DNA from: Sabellastarte sp. h YS-2021
Taxonomy: Eukaryota; Annelida; Polychaeta; Sabellida; Sabellidae
NCBI GenBank assembly: GCA_964017235.1
Contig: OZ024930.1
Location: forward strand, 153,326,221-153,390,220
Direction: 5' to 3'
DNA length: 64,000 nt
Each line of letters opens with the position of its first letter. Positions within the stretch are counted from its first letter, which is position 1. A program made the translations under genes and the position numbers. Of the stretch, positions 34,732 to 44,638 are shown piece by piece. The notes under the pieces were generated by a model. That model ran no database searches and was not told the DNA's origin. It saw nothing but the letters and a program-made list of their open reading frames with translations.

Positions 34732-36756
34732 TCATTTATAAGACTGCTGGCCCTTGCCTGGTCGGGTGGAGTACTGGTACTTTCCTTTCCCTCTACGGTG
34801 TTGACCATGAGAAGAGATATTCTTCCAAGCCGGCCTATCTTGTCTTGTACTATCCGGCTTTTTGTCATGTTTCTCATAAGGGTGGTATCTACCCTTCTTG
34901 TACACTGAACCTGAACGATTTCTGTCGAAGGCTGCTATGTCCTCTTCGGCCTGTTTGACAATCTTATCAGGGAAGAGGGTGTCCAGATCCAGAGGGGCTG
35001 CCCTAAGTGCATTTAAAGTGTCTGCTTTTACCCCGGCTTTCAAATAAGACAGGTAGGAGTCTCTTCTCATTAAGGTGGTGTTTGCTACATTTACAAAAAC
35101 AAAGTCGGTCAAATGTTCCATTGCCCTAGCCATTGCGTGGCACACACTAGAATTGAAATCTAGGAGGAACTGTAGTTCATCAGTGGCTGTTGAAACTTTA
35201 CTGGCCGACTTGCCCTTAGACTCTGTCCGGATGGTCTTGAGATGGGATTGCATATTTTGCTGGACCTTGAGAAGGCAGAGATTAAATCCGGCAGCCTGGT
35301 TGCATATTACAGAGGACTCTCTGGCCGACCTTTCCCACTTCCTGAGATTCTCTTGAGATATGGGCCTAGACAAGGGTGGGTTAGAGGCAATGCCGGCTTG
35401 TCGGGCTATTCTCAGGTAGGTGCTATTCAGTCGGGAAGAACCCGTATTCCAGGACTTAAGAGAGTCAGAACTGTCCTTCTTTACTTCTGCATGCAAATTA
35501 TACCATTTTGACTGCGACTTGGCCGTCCGGACAAACTGGTCCCTTTGTAGAGTGCCTGCCTCAGTGGTACGTGAGGGATAACCTTGCATTAAGGTGAGAT
35601 TAAGTTTGCTCAGCTTGCTGCACAACCACTCGTCGGTGGGTAAAGCGACAGAAATCTTCCCTGGTGTCTGCATTTTTGGCCCAGCAAAAGGGTTATCGTC
35701 TGATGATTTGGTGCCCGAATCCACGTCAGGGATGTGGCCCCACCCCCTGTAGGACCGGATGCCCCTCATTGTTTCCCGGTAAGATTGTTCCTCTGAGAGG
35801 GATTGATCCGGGTCGGTGAAGGAAACATCATCTTCATCAGAGAGCTCACCCTCTTCTGGGAAAAGATCTACTGGAGGTTGGTCTGAAATTCTACTGTCTA
35901 CATCCGAGTCACTTGAAGAAGTGTCCTTCCTAGTAATATCCAAGGTACCGGACACATGCTTCTGAACAGTAGGTTGGTCGGACACACTAGAAATTCCTGG
36001 TTGCTGAAAAGGCGGAGATACGTCTGATCCGGCCTGTGAAGCAGTAGCTGAGCTAGCAGGGTCGGTAGCCGGTAGAGTAGAAGTGGGAGGTCGGTGAGGA
36101 GGTTGGCCGGCTGGCTTCAGAAAGGGTTCAGTGCTGACAACACTAGCAGGAGGAGCATGGGTCGGTGTGACCTTGACAGCAGCAAAAACAGGCTCTTGAG
36201 GTCGGTCTAAAGATTTGGCAAGAAGGAGAGCCTCCAACCGGTTGAACCGGTCCGACCACTTCTGCTCCATCACTTCTAACTTCTGGTCGGTACTGGTGGA
36301 AGATGAGGGTCGGTGAGATGAAGATTTGACCGACTTGTCAGCTTTAACCGACTTGTCAGTGGAAGCCTTCATGTCCTCCTTCTTCTTTTTCTTTTCTACC
36401 GGCTGATCACTCAAACCAGGCGACTTAGAGGTGCTCTGGCCATCCACAATCCCCATTACCGTCACTGAGGACGGGTCCACAAGGGTGGGACTGAGAGTGG
36501 AATCTGTAGACGATTTCTTGGCTGGTGTAGAAGACTTGGATTCCCTTTTCTCCTTCTTGAGTTGGTAAGACGGGGTAGACAAATGAACTAATTGTTCTGG
36601 AGTAAGGGCATTACAGTGACGGCAATCCGCCCCTTCCTTCTCTACACAAGGGTCCTTCCCTTTTTTCTTATCACGACAGTGTGCACAAACTGTGTGAGAC
36701 TCATAACCAGCCATCATATGGCCACAACTACCCCGTCGTTGACTGGGAGAAGACAT
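34732..36756 (-). CDS. DIRS copy 2 gag-like ORF (fossil part)
   Basis: Counterpart of the copy 1 gag-like frame: same length, only a few residue differences, with the Cys/His-rich N-terminus and basic C-terminus retained. Confidence 0.75.
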   Translation of the reverse strand: MSSPSQRRGSCGHMMAGYESHTVCAHCRDKKKGKDPCVEKEGADCRHCNALTPEQLVHLSTPSYQLKKEKRESKSSTPAKKSSTDSTLSPTLVDPSSVTVMGIVDGQSTSKSPGLSDQPVEKKKKKEDMKASTDKSVKADKSVKSSSHRPSSSTSTDQKLEVMEQKWSDRFNRLEALLLAKSLDRPQEPVFAAVKVTPTHAPPASVVSTEPFLKPAGQPPHRPPTSTLPATDPASSATASQAGSDVSPPFQQPGISSVSDQPTVQKHVSGTLDITRKDTSSSDSDVDSRISDQPPVDLFPEEGELSDEDDVSFTDPDQSLSEEQSYRETMRGIRSYRGWGHIPDVDSGTKSSDDNPFAGPKMQTPGKISVALPTDEWLCSKLSKLNLTLMQGYPSRTTEAGTLQRDQFVRTAKSQSKWYNLHAEVKKDSSDSLKSWNTGSSRLNSTYLRIARQAGIASNPPLSRPISQENLRKWERSARESSVICNQAAGFNLCLLKVQQNMQSHLKTIRTESKGKSASKVSTATDELQFLLDFNSSVCHAMARAMEHLTDFVFVNVANTTLMRRDSYLSYLKAGVKADTLNALRAAPLDLDTLFPDKIVKQAEEDIAAFDRNRSGSVYKKGRYHPYEKHDKKPDSTRQDRPAWKNISSHGQHRRGKGKYQYSTRPGKGQQSYK

Positions 36757-36882
36757 AATGATCTATAAGTCTTCTAGAAATCGTTAATATAATAATAAAA
36801 GTAAAATAAGTAATAGTTCTCACATAAAACTTGAAATAAAATTCTACTCAGAAAATCCGTGTCACAAGTACATGCGCCAAAT

Positions 36883-37073
36883 GAAAAAGATGCTATGACG
36901 TCACGCTGTCTAGACAGGAAGGAAGTACGACACGCCATCTGGCAAGTGCACAGTACTGGACCGGCCTGGCCGGTGGAAACACAAGACGTCTTTTTCTGAC
37001 TTTTGGCGGGCCGGTCTGCGCCGACCGAATAAGCTATTGTCCATTGGATAGGATGTATCAACACAATAAAATT
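36883..37073 (-). repeat. DIRS copy 2 5' inverted terminal repeat
   Basis: Same sequence and position in the element as the 5' terminal repeat of copy 1. Confidence 0.85.
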
Positions 37074-37994
37074 GTGTTTTGCCATTTTGGGCAAAAATTC
37101 GAAAATTCAAAATGGCCGCCATTTTTGGGGAGGGGAAAATTTTTTGAAAATTGCAAAGAGTACATTCCTTAGATACCCTGTGGATTGAAAATTTCGACGA
37201 AATCACTTTATCTCGCACGGTTAAGGAGATAGAAGCAAATTTGTGTTTTTCAATTTTTGGCAAAAATTCAAAAATTCAAAATGGCCGCCATTTTTGAGAA
37301 GGGGAGAATTTTTTGAAAATTGCAAAGAGTCCATTCCTTAGGTACCCTGTGGGTCGAAAATTTTGACCAAATCGCTCTATCTCGCACGGTTAAGGAGACA
37401 GAAGCAAATTTGTGTTTTGCCATTTTTGGGAAAAATTCGAAAATTCAAAATGGCAGCCATTTTTGGGGAGGGGAAAATTTTTTATAAATTGCCAAGAGTA
37501 TGATGCTCAGATACCCTATGGGTTGAAAATTTCAACGAAATCGCTCTATCTCGCATGGTTAAGGAGATAGAAGCAAATTTATGTTTTGCCATTTTTGGGA
37601 AATATTCGAAAATTCAAAATGGCCGCCAATTTTTGGGAAGGGAAAATTTTTTGGAAAACTGCAAAGAGTACATTCCTTAGATACCCTGTGGGTCGAAAAT
37701 TTCGACGAAATCGCTCTATCTTGCACGGTTAAGGAGATATGAGCACATTTGCGTTTTTCAGTATTCAAAATAGCCAATTACTCATTTATTTAATTAATTA
37801 CTCACTCATGTATGAAGCAATTCCCCCCAAAAGCAATCCCATACAAGCTATTAACCCAATAAACCTGCATGCCAAATTTGGTAAAGATAGGATAAGAACT
37901 GTTGCCTAAAATGTCTGGAAACCAAGTGGGACGCCGGACGGCAGACGGCGGAAAGAGCAAAAATAATATGTCCACCCCCCAGCGGGGTGGACAT

Positions 37995-38667
37995 AATTAA
38001 CTTCAACATAATTTTCCTAAAATTTGAATAAGTTACGCAGTTGATTTTTTTTACATCAATGCAACTTCTCAGTAATGTTGTAAAATCCAGTATTATAATC
38101 TAATGGAAGGAGTACAGCTTATCCAGTAGAATTAAAGAGGGGTGAAAAAATAAACTTATACAGATAGTTCTCAATTTGCTGCATCCTAATTTTCTGATCA
38201 GCTATATTAAATTATTCAGGTGATGGATCCATACGAGGTGAATATTCATACTTCTTACAGTAATATCTTCCTCTTCACTTCTATACTAAGTGTTATATGT
38301 TTCGTCTGTAAATCAATAATTCAACACCCTTGCTTTAAGTTTCTCCATCCATTTTGCTTATCAGTTGTTGCTTATTAATAAACTCAATTTAATTAAATTA
38401 ATCATGTAACAGTTTCCATTATCAAAATGTATCACACATCTCACAATGGATGTAAATAAGATTTCATTTAATGCCTTACAAAAAAGAAACCTAGAATATA
38501 GTTGCGGTAATACAAATAGAATTAAACTGTACAAATGTTAAGCTAATAATGCAACTGAATCATATTAAGAAGACCTCTATCCAGCAGAATTTATTTTGAA
38601 GAAGCAAACATCTGGTCCCTTAATCAATTGATTTTGAGATTAACATTGCTTTCAAGACATTGTAAGG
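37995..38667. other. No recognised feature
   Basis: AT-rich DNA within the presumed intron downstream of exon 3b. Nothing recognised. Confidence 0.4.
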
Positions 38668-38880
38668 GGTCACGGTGGTGCAGTGGTAACACACTCGCCT
38701 CCCATCTGAGGTAAGTGGTTCAAACCCCAGACCTTATGTGGGAAAGTTGGTAGTTGCTTACGGATGGTCGGCAGTTTACAGTACAGAACCTTGACCAACT
38801 GTATGTACTGGTTTCCTCTGCCCAAATAACTACCTGCTTCATAAAAGTTGATCAAGACTCTGCACTGAAATCCTGATCAA
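38668..38880 (+). mobile_element. tRNA-derived SINE (plus strand)
   Basis: Starts GGGTCACGGTGGTGCAGTGG with a good pol III A box (TGGTGCAGTGGTAACAC) and a B box GGTTCAAACCC about 35 bp later. The tRNA-unrelated body continues with GGAAAGTTGGTAGTTGC and ACTGGTTTCCTCTGCCC. This is the best preserved of the SINE copies here. It is not a functional tRNA: no acceptor-stem closure was seen. Confidence 0.75.
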
Positions 38881-39221
38881 GAATCAAAGCCAAGACTTGA
38901 GAGAAACGAGTCAAGTATATAACACACAACAGTGACTACACCACTGAAAGTTATCCAGTTTTTCTGGAATTCTTGATAGATTTATTTTTTCTTGAACCGT
39001 TATGTTCCTTGAAATGGGCTTCAACTCAATAACACAGAAAACAGTTTTCACATTAAATGTAATTGAAAAATGTCCTCCTGACTTTGGGCTTTAAACATAG
39101 CTTTTAATGTAACTAAAATGAGTAGAAATGCTGAAAAATTCTTTCATAACATCCACTCTCCAAAGTAAGGGGTACGACAAATTATAAATCATGGAAATTG
39201 CCATTGAACATAATTCAACAT
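38881..39221. other. No recognised feature
   Basis: Short AT-rich stretch between the SINE and a family C element. Confidence 0.4.
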
Positions 39222-39596
39222 ACAAGAGGATCAAAGATGCCCCAAAAGGCAGGTTGCGCAGGCAGCAATAAGGTTAGCGACTGCCGTAACTAAATTTAGA
39301 AACAAGGAAAGAAATGTTAGGTCACCCAATTAAGGTGAATGTGCTAAGAAATGTAAAACTTGTAATCTAGGTTACATAATTGTATCTATGCTATAACCGG
39401 ACAAACGAAAGGACGGAATTACATCAATTTCAAAAGCAACTTAGCTATGATGGTGATGTATCTCCCTGTCAAGTTTGAATTCGATTGGACAAACCGTTTT
39501 CGAGTGAGAGTCTGGAAACGAAAATGTGGACGGACAGACGGACGTCGGACACATCAATCTAATAGGCGGGTTGGTTACACGCAACCCGCCTAAAAA
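39222..39596 (+). repeat. Family C element, one-unit copy
   Basis: A 375-bp relative of the 8.7-10.8 kb element with the same left end (ACAAGAGGATCAAAGATGC, then GGCAGGTTGCG) and right end (GGACGGACAGACGGACG, then GGGTTGG...GCAACCCGCC). It has a single core unit (TATCTCCCTGTCAAGTTTGA, TTTTCGAGTGAGAGTCTGG) instead of an array. It ends about 70 bp from exon 3b of the transporter gene. Confidence 0.75.
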
Positions 39597-39666
39597 CTGG
39601 GCCAAAATGCATGAAAAGCTTGACATTTGTACAGTACAATAAGATGAGCTGTATATACATTATTAC

Positions 39667-39826
39667 CTCCAACCACTTCCTGTGCCTCCTGAAAAGAGGC
39701 CATCTACAATAGCACTGACTAGTATTCCTGTTGTAATCTGAAGTTGAAACAAGGTAACAAGGATGCCTCGCTGATGTGGTAAGCAACATTCAGCAATATA
39801 CATTGGTACAGTCATAGAGGTGAGAC
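39667..39826 (-). CDS. SLC2A13: SLC2A13-like transporter, alternative exon 3b
   Basis: A 160-bp exon on the minus strand: acceptor TTCTTTCTCAG, then 52 full codons, then donor AG/GTAATA. It encodes LTSMTVPMYIAECCLPHQRG and then a membrane segment ending VDGLFSGG...GSGWR, the TM4-TM5 part of a sugar porter (PMYIAE and QRG-LVT match the family's PxYxAE and RGxLV motifs). It begins with two bases that complete a codon and ends with two bases, exactly as exon 3a does, so either can follow exon 2 but using both in series would shift the frame. The TM5 part (LQITTGILVS) differs clearly from 3a (VMVAGGQFVA). It appears intact, so alternative use is more likely than decay. Confidence 0.8.
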
Positions 39827-39900
39827 CTGAGAAAGAATTGAGTGAAACAAATAGCTATGAACAGAAATGATAAAAAAATTGCATATCTAACATGTTAACA

Positions 39901-40190
39901 CGGCTGTTCCATATTGGCGATTGAATTGTACACCATGTCCCCGATTGGAGAAATCCGGACTTGGTCAGGATTCGATGGAAGAAGAGAGGATGAATTTCAT
40001 GGTTAAAACTGCCAGCTTTCCCAGGGAAATTGCAAATGGGGGGTAACTCCAACCCTTCCCAGATGCTACGATCGTGGTTTATGAACCGTCCAAGTGAAAA
40101 GATTGTCCTCCTGAATGCTCCCGAATGGCAAACTTTCAGAATTTGCGACCCTATCGGGGAGGTTGATCATCAATATGGAACAGCCCTCTA
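39901..40190. mobile_element. MITE with GGCTGTTCCATATTG ends
   Basis: About 290 bp with terminal inverted repeats: left GGCTGTTCCATATTGGCGAT, right CAATATGGAACAGCC. No coding capacity. The ends resemble a GGGCTGTTCCAT-type MITE group that I recall from several invertebrate genomes. No clear target duplication was seen, so the superfamily is not assigned. Confidence 0.6.
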
Positions 40191-40748
40191 AAGCAGGAGA
40201 CTCTGTGGAAGTGGAACAAGTGTTAGTTAAATTCAGGTGAACATGAAACCAGCAATTTAGTTCTGGGGTCAGAATAATGCATTCTATTTGTGTGTAAAAT
40301 TTGAACTTAACATTAACTAGAACCAAACCAGCTGGGGATAGTGAACATTCTTTTTATATTAAGTAAACTGCATTGCTTTCAGTCTTGCAACATTATGAAA
40401 CAAGGCAGATTATACTTGAAAAACTTAAGCCGCAAAAAAGGATTTGCAAAAAACATTCTGTGAAACTATATTTCTATAAAACAAAACTGCAAAATCAGGA
40501 GCATAGTGAAATATCAATGGTACTTTCAAAGTGAATTTTTTCCAAGTTGAAACAATTATTATATAATTTCTTTCTAGCTTATTGCTTTTTGTTTTCAGCA
40601 TAACTACTTTACCAACACGCAACATAACTAGTCATGCAATAAACAATAAATGTTCCACAGCTCACAGAAAATCCTTCTGGTATTAACAATTACAACAAAG
40701 TATTAGAAATCATTGAAAAACAAACTCAACATCAACAGTGTCTAAATT
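40191..40748. other. No recognised feature
   Basis: AT-rich intronic DNA between exons 3a and 3b. Nothing recognised. Confidence 0.4.
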
Positions 40749-42640
40749 AACTAGATATTGCGTCTCGAGGCAGTGTATCCCCGGACGGGACATGGTTGAA
40801 GCGTGAATGTGTCGGGCTTGAGTCCTTTTCCTGGAGTACCAGCTCAGGATTCTCCATAGTAGGGCACAAAGAGGGCCCAACTTACTGCCCCCCCCCCCCT
40901 CCCTAAATAGGCAACCACCATGGTGTTGTCCGTAGCTATGGTAGCAATAAGGTTCAAGCAGAGGTCTTGGAACTCCTTTAGGGCCAAAAGACCGCCTTGG
41001 TTCCAGATACTTTATCTGTAACTTGCTTCTGGAAGGGACCAGATTTCCCTTGTAATGTGTTCCCCTAAGTGAGCACTCGCCCTTCTTGATGCATCTGTAA
41101 GGATTTGCAGAGCATATTTAAGTAGGTGTAATGGTTGACCTTGAAGCACATTGTCATCCTACAATCACCATTTTAGATGGGGTGGAGTGAGCTGGGATCA
41201 CCTTTTCTAGTGAGTCTGATACCCTTCAGCTGTTCTTTAAGTGCCACTGTATCTGCCTTATATGGAGGTGACCTAGGTGGACTTGCTTCTGTATGGGTGT
41301 CAGTAACCCACACAACCCCACTGTGGAAAACACAAATAGCCATTTATGAGAACTGTGACCCCTGGTCTGATTAACAGATAAATTTACCATTGCCTGAGTT
41401 GTGAAAACCAGCAAATGGGTTATAATCTTGAGGGGAAGGCTGATTTTGGAAACTTAGGCCCCTGGTGTCAGCTGACACTGCTCACAGGCTGGGTAAAAGG
41501 CAAGCTGGGTGGCCAGTCTAGGAGGGTGGATCACTGTATCTCACTGGAACCCATAAGAAAAACTTGATGAACCTCCACAGTAACTGATACAGCAGACTTC
41601 TTGTTGGTGGTAGGTTGACCAGTCCGGTTGAGTTCGGCATCTAACCGGGACCAGTAACTGGTTGGTGTGGGGTCTGATAAGATAAGGCTGACAGGTAGTT
41701 GGACAAATTTTGTTGGGAAAGTCTTCTTATCTATAGTCACTTTTGACCAGCTAGGAGGTCCTGACAGTAGGCTGGCTGACCGGTCTGGTAGGTTGAGACA
41801 GTCATGTCACCGAGACCAATGACTGGTATAAGAATTTCTCCTGTAACCAATTTCCTCGGGCAGTAACTGGTTGATCTGAGACGGCCACTTGGACCCTTAA
41901 AAGGCTACTGCTGGTCTGTTAGCAAGTCTTGTGGACCGGCCCAGTACCAGGGCCTAACCGGCTATAGGTGAAGCAATCCTGTAACCAGTTCCTGTTGGCT
42001 CCACAGTTCTGCGAAAACTCATAGGAGCTGGCAGAACTGGGCGAAATAGACTACATCTCAGCAGGGTTAGGCTTATATGAAACAACTGCCTTCTTCCTGT
42101 CCATAACTGTGGAATCAGCAGCTTTTCTCTGCAAGCAACAATCCTCTGTAACTACTAAGTCTGGATACTGGTACTCCATCATGTACTCAACCTCCAAAAC
42201 CATTTTCAATAGTTTCCATGCAATATAGTCAGCAATAAGTGTGAAAATATCTCCAAAAATGGCCTCGGTCAGGTACCTTGGATGACCTGTGGATGACCTT
42301 CAATGAAGAGCTTCAAGGTCAAATTTCTGCATGCTTATAGAAGACATATATATGTATTATATATACCAGCCATAGGATGATCTAACTTTCTGTATATGAG
42401 AATTGGGCCAAAATGTGAAAAAATGGCCAAAATCTGACATTTAAGAGGCCACCAGTGAACTTGAAGGTCAAGGTCACAAAACAATAGCATTCGTGGCATT
42501 GCCCATATATACCCACATACCAAAATTGAAAGTTCTAACTAAAATATTTTTCAAGTTATCACGTCCAAAGGGAAATCACTGCGGCGGCGGCATGACCGTA
42601 CTGAATCCTAAGTATCCCCGACTTTCATCCGGGGATACAA
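40749..42640 (+). repeat. Family B hairpin-ended element, copy 2
   Basis: Same ends as copy 1: left AACTAGATATTGCGTCTCG and TGTATCCCCGGACG, right GCGGCGGCATGACCG and the hairpin GTATCCCCGAC...ATCCGGGGATAC. It lacks the long 550-bp array of copy 1. Instead the left half holds a decayed DIRS fragment and a stretch of unknown origin (41.4-42.1 kb). The right half keeps one copy of the CAGGTACCTTGGATGACC unit and the common 3' region. Confidence 0.7.
40795..41310 (-). mobile_element. Decayed DIRS fragment inside family B copy 2 (fossil)
   Basis: About 0.5 kb that parallels 25,836-26,340 of DIRS copy 1, with matches such as AGGTCTTGGAACTC, GGTGTAATGGTTGACCTTGA and ATTTGCAGAGCAT. It corresponds to the RNase H part, is heavily decayed with many breaks, and is much older than the two large DIRS elements. 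Confidence 0.75.
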
Positions 42641-43598
42641 TTGATATGCAATACAACTTTTTGTAGTATTTCTGTTCATTGAAAACTTTTATCTTGACAA
42701 AAAACAACTGTTGCATAACACACTAAATGGGCCAACTCTGTACTTAGAATGTACTGGGTTACTGAATCTCCAGACTGGCATGTAAATAATGAGACATTGG
42801 CAACCCAATCAAATACAGATAAGCAGAAATACTACATCAAAACGATGAATCAGTTTTTTTACTCTTGAATGGAATACCTTCCAATGTGTATAATGAAACA
42901 TCAGGAACAGATTATACTATTATTATTATGTTTTTCTTTACTTTGAAATGGCGATACAAAACAGATAGTTGATGTTAAATAAATAAAACAACAATGTACC
43001 ATCCCATCTCAATAAAAATAAAATCTCTGACATAAGAGACAAAAACAAAGAAAAACATTTCACAAAATAATGAAATGTATAAACTATTTACATGAAAATT
43101 GAGAACTCACAATACCATGCACACAATAGAAACAATACAAAGCCAAAGAGCTGTGTTGTAAAGTACAAGTTCATGACACGAGTGCTCTGTCATAAATACA
43201 AATACATGCCAAGAACAGTGAAAGAAATAATGGATGACTGTATACAGTGACAAAAACTAACTACCACTACACGTCCAAAAATAACCTCTTTTATCTGTAC
43301 ATATATTGGGAAAAGAGTGTATGGATTATTAACAGTTTTCAAAAATAAACATACAATACTGCTAAAGCTTGCACGATGCATTAATTTTTGCTGTACAAGG
43401 TAGTGTGTGAAATGTTAAATCAATACAATCTTTATAGTATAAACTGTTACTGAAAATTAAGTCATGTAAATTTTGTGAAAATTTTTCCTGAAATTCTTTT
43501 TTCAAGCTAAAACTTCCACCCATAAAACACTGTGTGGAAGTATGATTGTTTAATAGAATGTTGGATAAAAGAGGTCCTAGTTTGTAACCACCACCAAC
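42641..43598. other. No recognised feature
   Basis: AT-rich intronic DNA directly downstream of exon 3a on the minus strand. No gene or repeat recognised. Confidence 0.4.
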
Positions 43599-43755
43599 CT
43601 CCATCCATCCCGCTCAAAACTGAACAAGCCATCCACAACATTGGCCACAAATTGCCCCCCAGCCACCATGACAATATTTGTGGACACAAGACGTCCTCGG
43701 GCATACACAGGGGAGGACTCTGCTATGTACATAGGGATGGTCGTAGATGTTAGAC
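43599..43755 (-). CDS. SLC2A13: SLC2A13-like transporter, alternative exon 3a
   Basis: A 157-bp exon on the minus strand: acceptor CTTTTAATGTAG, then 51 full codons, then donor AG/GTTGGT. It encodes LTSTTIPMYIAESSPVYARG, then RLVS, GGQFVANVVDGLFS and DGWR, covering TM4 to the loop after TM5 of the sugar porter fold. RGRLVS and GGQF match vertebrate HMIT ([27 protein letters not shown]) better than exon 3b does, so this is probably the ancestral-type exon. Its phases are identical to 3b. A ladder of partial copies of its acceptor and first codons lies just upstream. Confidence 0.85.
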
Positions 43756-43960
43756 CTACATTAAAAGAGTAAAATAATGTTAACAATTAGAGGAACAGCA
43801 TAGGAATTGTTACAGATATTAGACCTACATGAAAACACTGACTACTAATAATGAGTATATAAAATTAGAGGGTCAGCACGGGGAGGGTCACACATGTTAG
43901 ATGTGCAGAAAAATGGTGGAATAATGTTAACAATTAGAAGGTATAATAGGTGTAGTCTTA
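43756..43960 (-). repeat. Two partial tandem copies of the exon 3a acceptor and exon start
   Basis: Upstream of exon 3a the sequence repeats with steps of 69 and 78 bp. Copy at 43,824: TTTTCATGTAG/GTCTAATATC, which in the exon frame would read LISVTIPMLFL and then stop. Copy at 43,902: CTGCAC/ATCTAACATG, which would read LTCVTLPVLTL and then stop. The real exon reads LTSTTIPMYIA. Each copy then runs into the same intron sequence (CTCTAATT and, in two of the three, GTTAACATTATT). The middle copy keeps an AG acceptor. Confidence 0.75.
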
Positions 43961-44009
43961 AATGTTAAAGTTTACGGTGCAGAAAGGTCTTAGCCAAACC
44001 TTGGGCTTA

Positions 44010-44638
44010 TGCCCCTGTGCCACCAAAGGATTAAATTCCTGATTTGTCCTGGCAAGCTTAATCCTTCAGAGTCAGTGAAAGAAACATGAAAAATGGGCGG
44101 GAAAAGGGAATCCTGTTCCAGGTCTGGGATTAAACCCAAATCATCCTCAGGAAGCCCCAGGAAGCCTGAGATGTCAGACAAGTTATGATCATTCCCCAAC
44201 TGTGAAGCAAATAAGCCACGTTTGAGACTGGTTTGAACCCCGATCCTGTTGGGGATAAACAGACTGGGTCTCAGACTGGTCTGAGGCTTTCTATGTCCTC
44301 CTGGGACTAATAACTGACTTCCTCAAACATTAATGGTCGATTTGTGTTGAGGTCTAAGACTAAGTCCAGGCCTACTGGGGCTAAGAGTCCTGGGTTTAAG
44401 ATGTTTAAGATTCCCAGGACACCTCCGACAACATAGGATTGTGTAAATTGGGTCTGAGGAGGCCTCAGGAAGGCTGAGACTGGGACATTAATGGGTAGGG
44501 GGGACTGTGGATCAGTTACAGTCGTGAAAAATATCTAACATGTTTCATTTTTTTTACCCACCGCAACAGACCTTTTTTGGAAACCGATCCCCAAAATACC
44601 TTAATCGGGAGCCTTAGTCGTCTGGTGGAACAGAGGCA
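44010..44638. mobile_element. Non-autonomous PIF/Harbinger element (MITE)
   Basis: About 629 bp. The left end TGCCCCTGTGCCACCAAAGG and right end CTGGTGGAACAGAGGCA are inverted copies of each other, and both are flanked by TA. The subterminal sequences (AAAAATGGGCGGGAA near the left; CTTAATCGGGAGCCTTAGTC near the right) match the 4.9-kb Harbinger element at 47.6-52.6 kb, so its enzyme could probably have moved it. No coding capacity. It sits in the intron upstream of exon 3a, about 255 bp from the exon. Confidence 0.8.

Larger units (their letters stand above)
30621..37073 (-). mobile_element. DIRS-type retroelement, copy 2 (fossil, duplicated)
   Basis: Second copy of the same element in the same orientation, offset by about 7,033 bp. 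By eye the two differ at only a handful of positions. They also share flanking satellite anomalies and the same embedded SINE tail, so this copy arose by tandem duplication of the locus rather than by a second insertion. Its state is the same as copy 1: nearly whole with about one evident interruption. Confidence 0.9.
22148..37994 (+). repeat. Family D array-bearing element with huge satellite and DIRS cargo
   Basis: The left arm ATGTCCACCCC (about 22,150) pairs with the right end hairpin GTCCACCCCCCAGCGGGGTGGAC (37,970-37,992; stem GTCCACCCC/GGGGTGGAC). The right end is preceded by GGACGCCGGACGGCAGACGG, as in the other families. The interior is a satellite of roughly 165-176 bp units with AAATTTCGACGAAATC, CACGGTTAAGGAGATAGAAG, TTTGCCATTTTTGGCAAAAA and CAAAATGGCCGCCATTTTT. 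It occupies 22,290-23,590, 30,042-30,620 and 37,074-37,760. The other 13 kb is two DIRS elements. Satellite reading frames beginning MPKMAKHKF are repeat translation, not genes. Confidence 0.7.

Noticed and set aside
38668-38740. Possible tRNA gene
   Set aside because: A and B boxes are present, but no closing acceptor stem, and an extended body matches other SINE copies in the window.
1-39600. Later exons of the SLC2A13-like gene (PESPRW segment, C-terminal membrane segments)
   Set aside because: I scanned the minus strand for these motifs and found none. They are either beyond the window or too short to recognise by eye.
41440-42100. Further DIRS gag remnant inside family B copy 2
   Set aside because: The ACCGGNC-rich composition recalls gag DNA, but I could not align it convincingly by eye.
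337-42640. Definite Helitron calls for the array elements
   Set aside because: End hairpins and captured DNA fit, but the CTRR terminus and a Rep/helicase gene were not found, so the class is left as inference.
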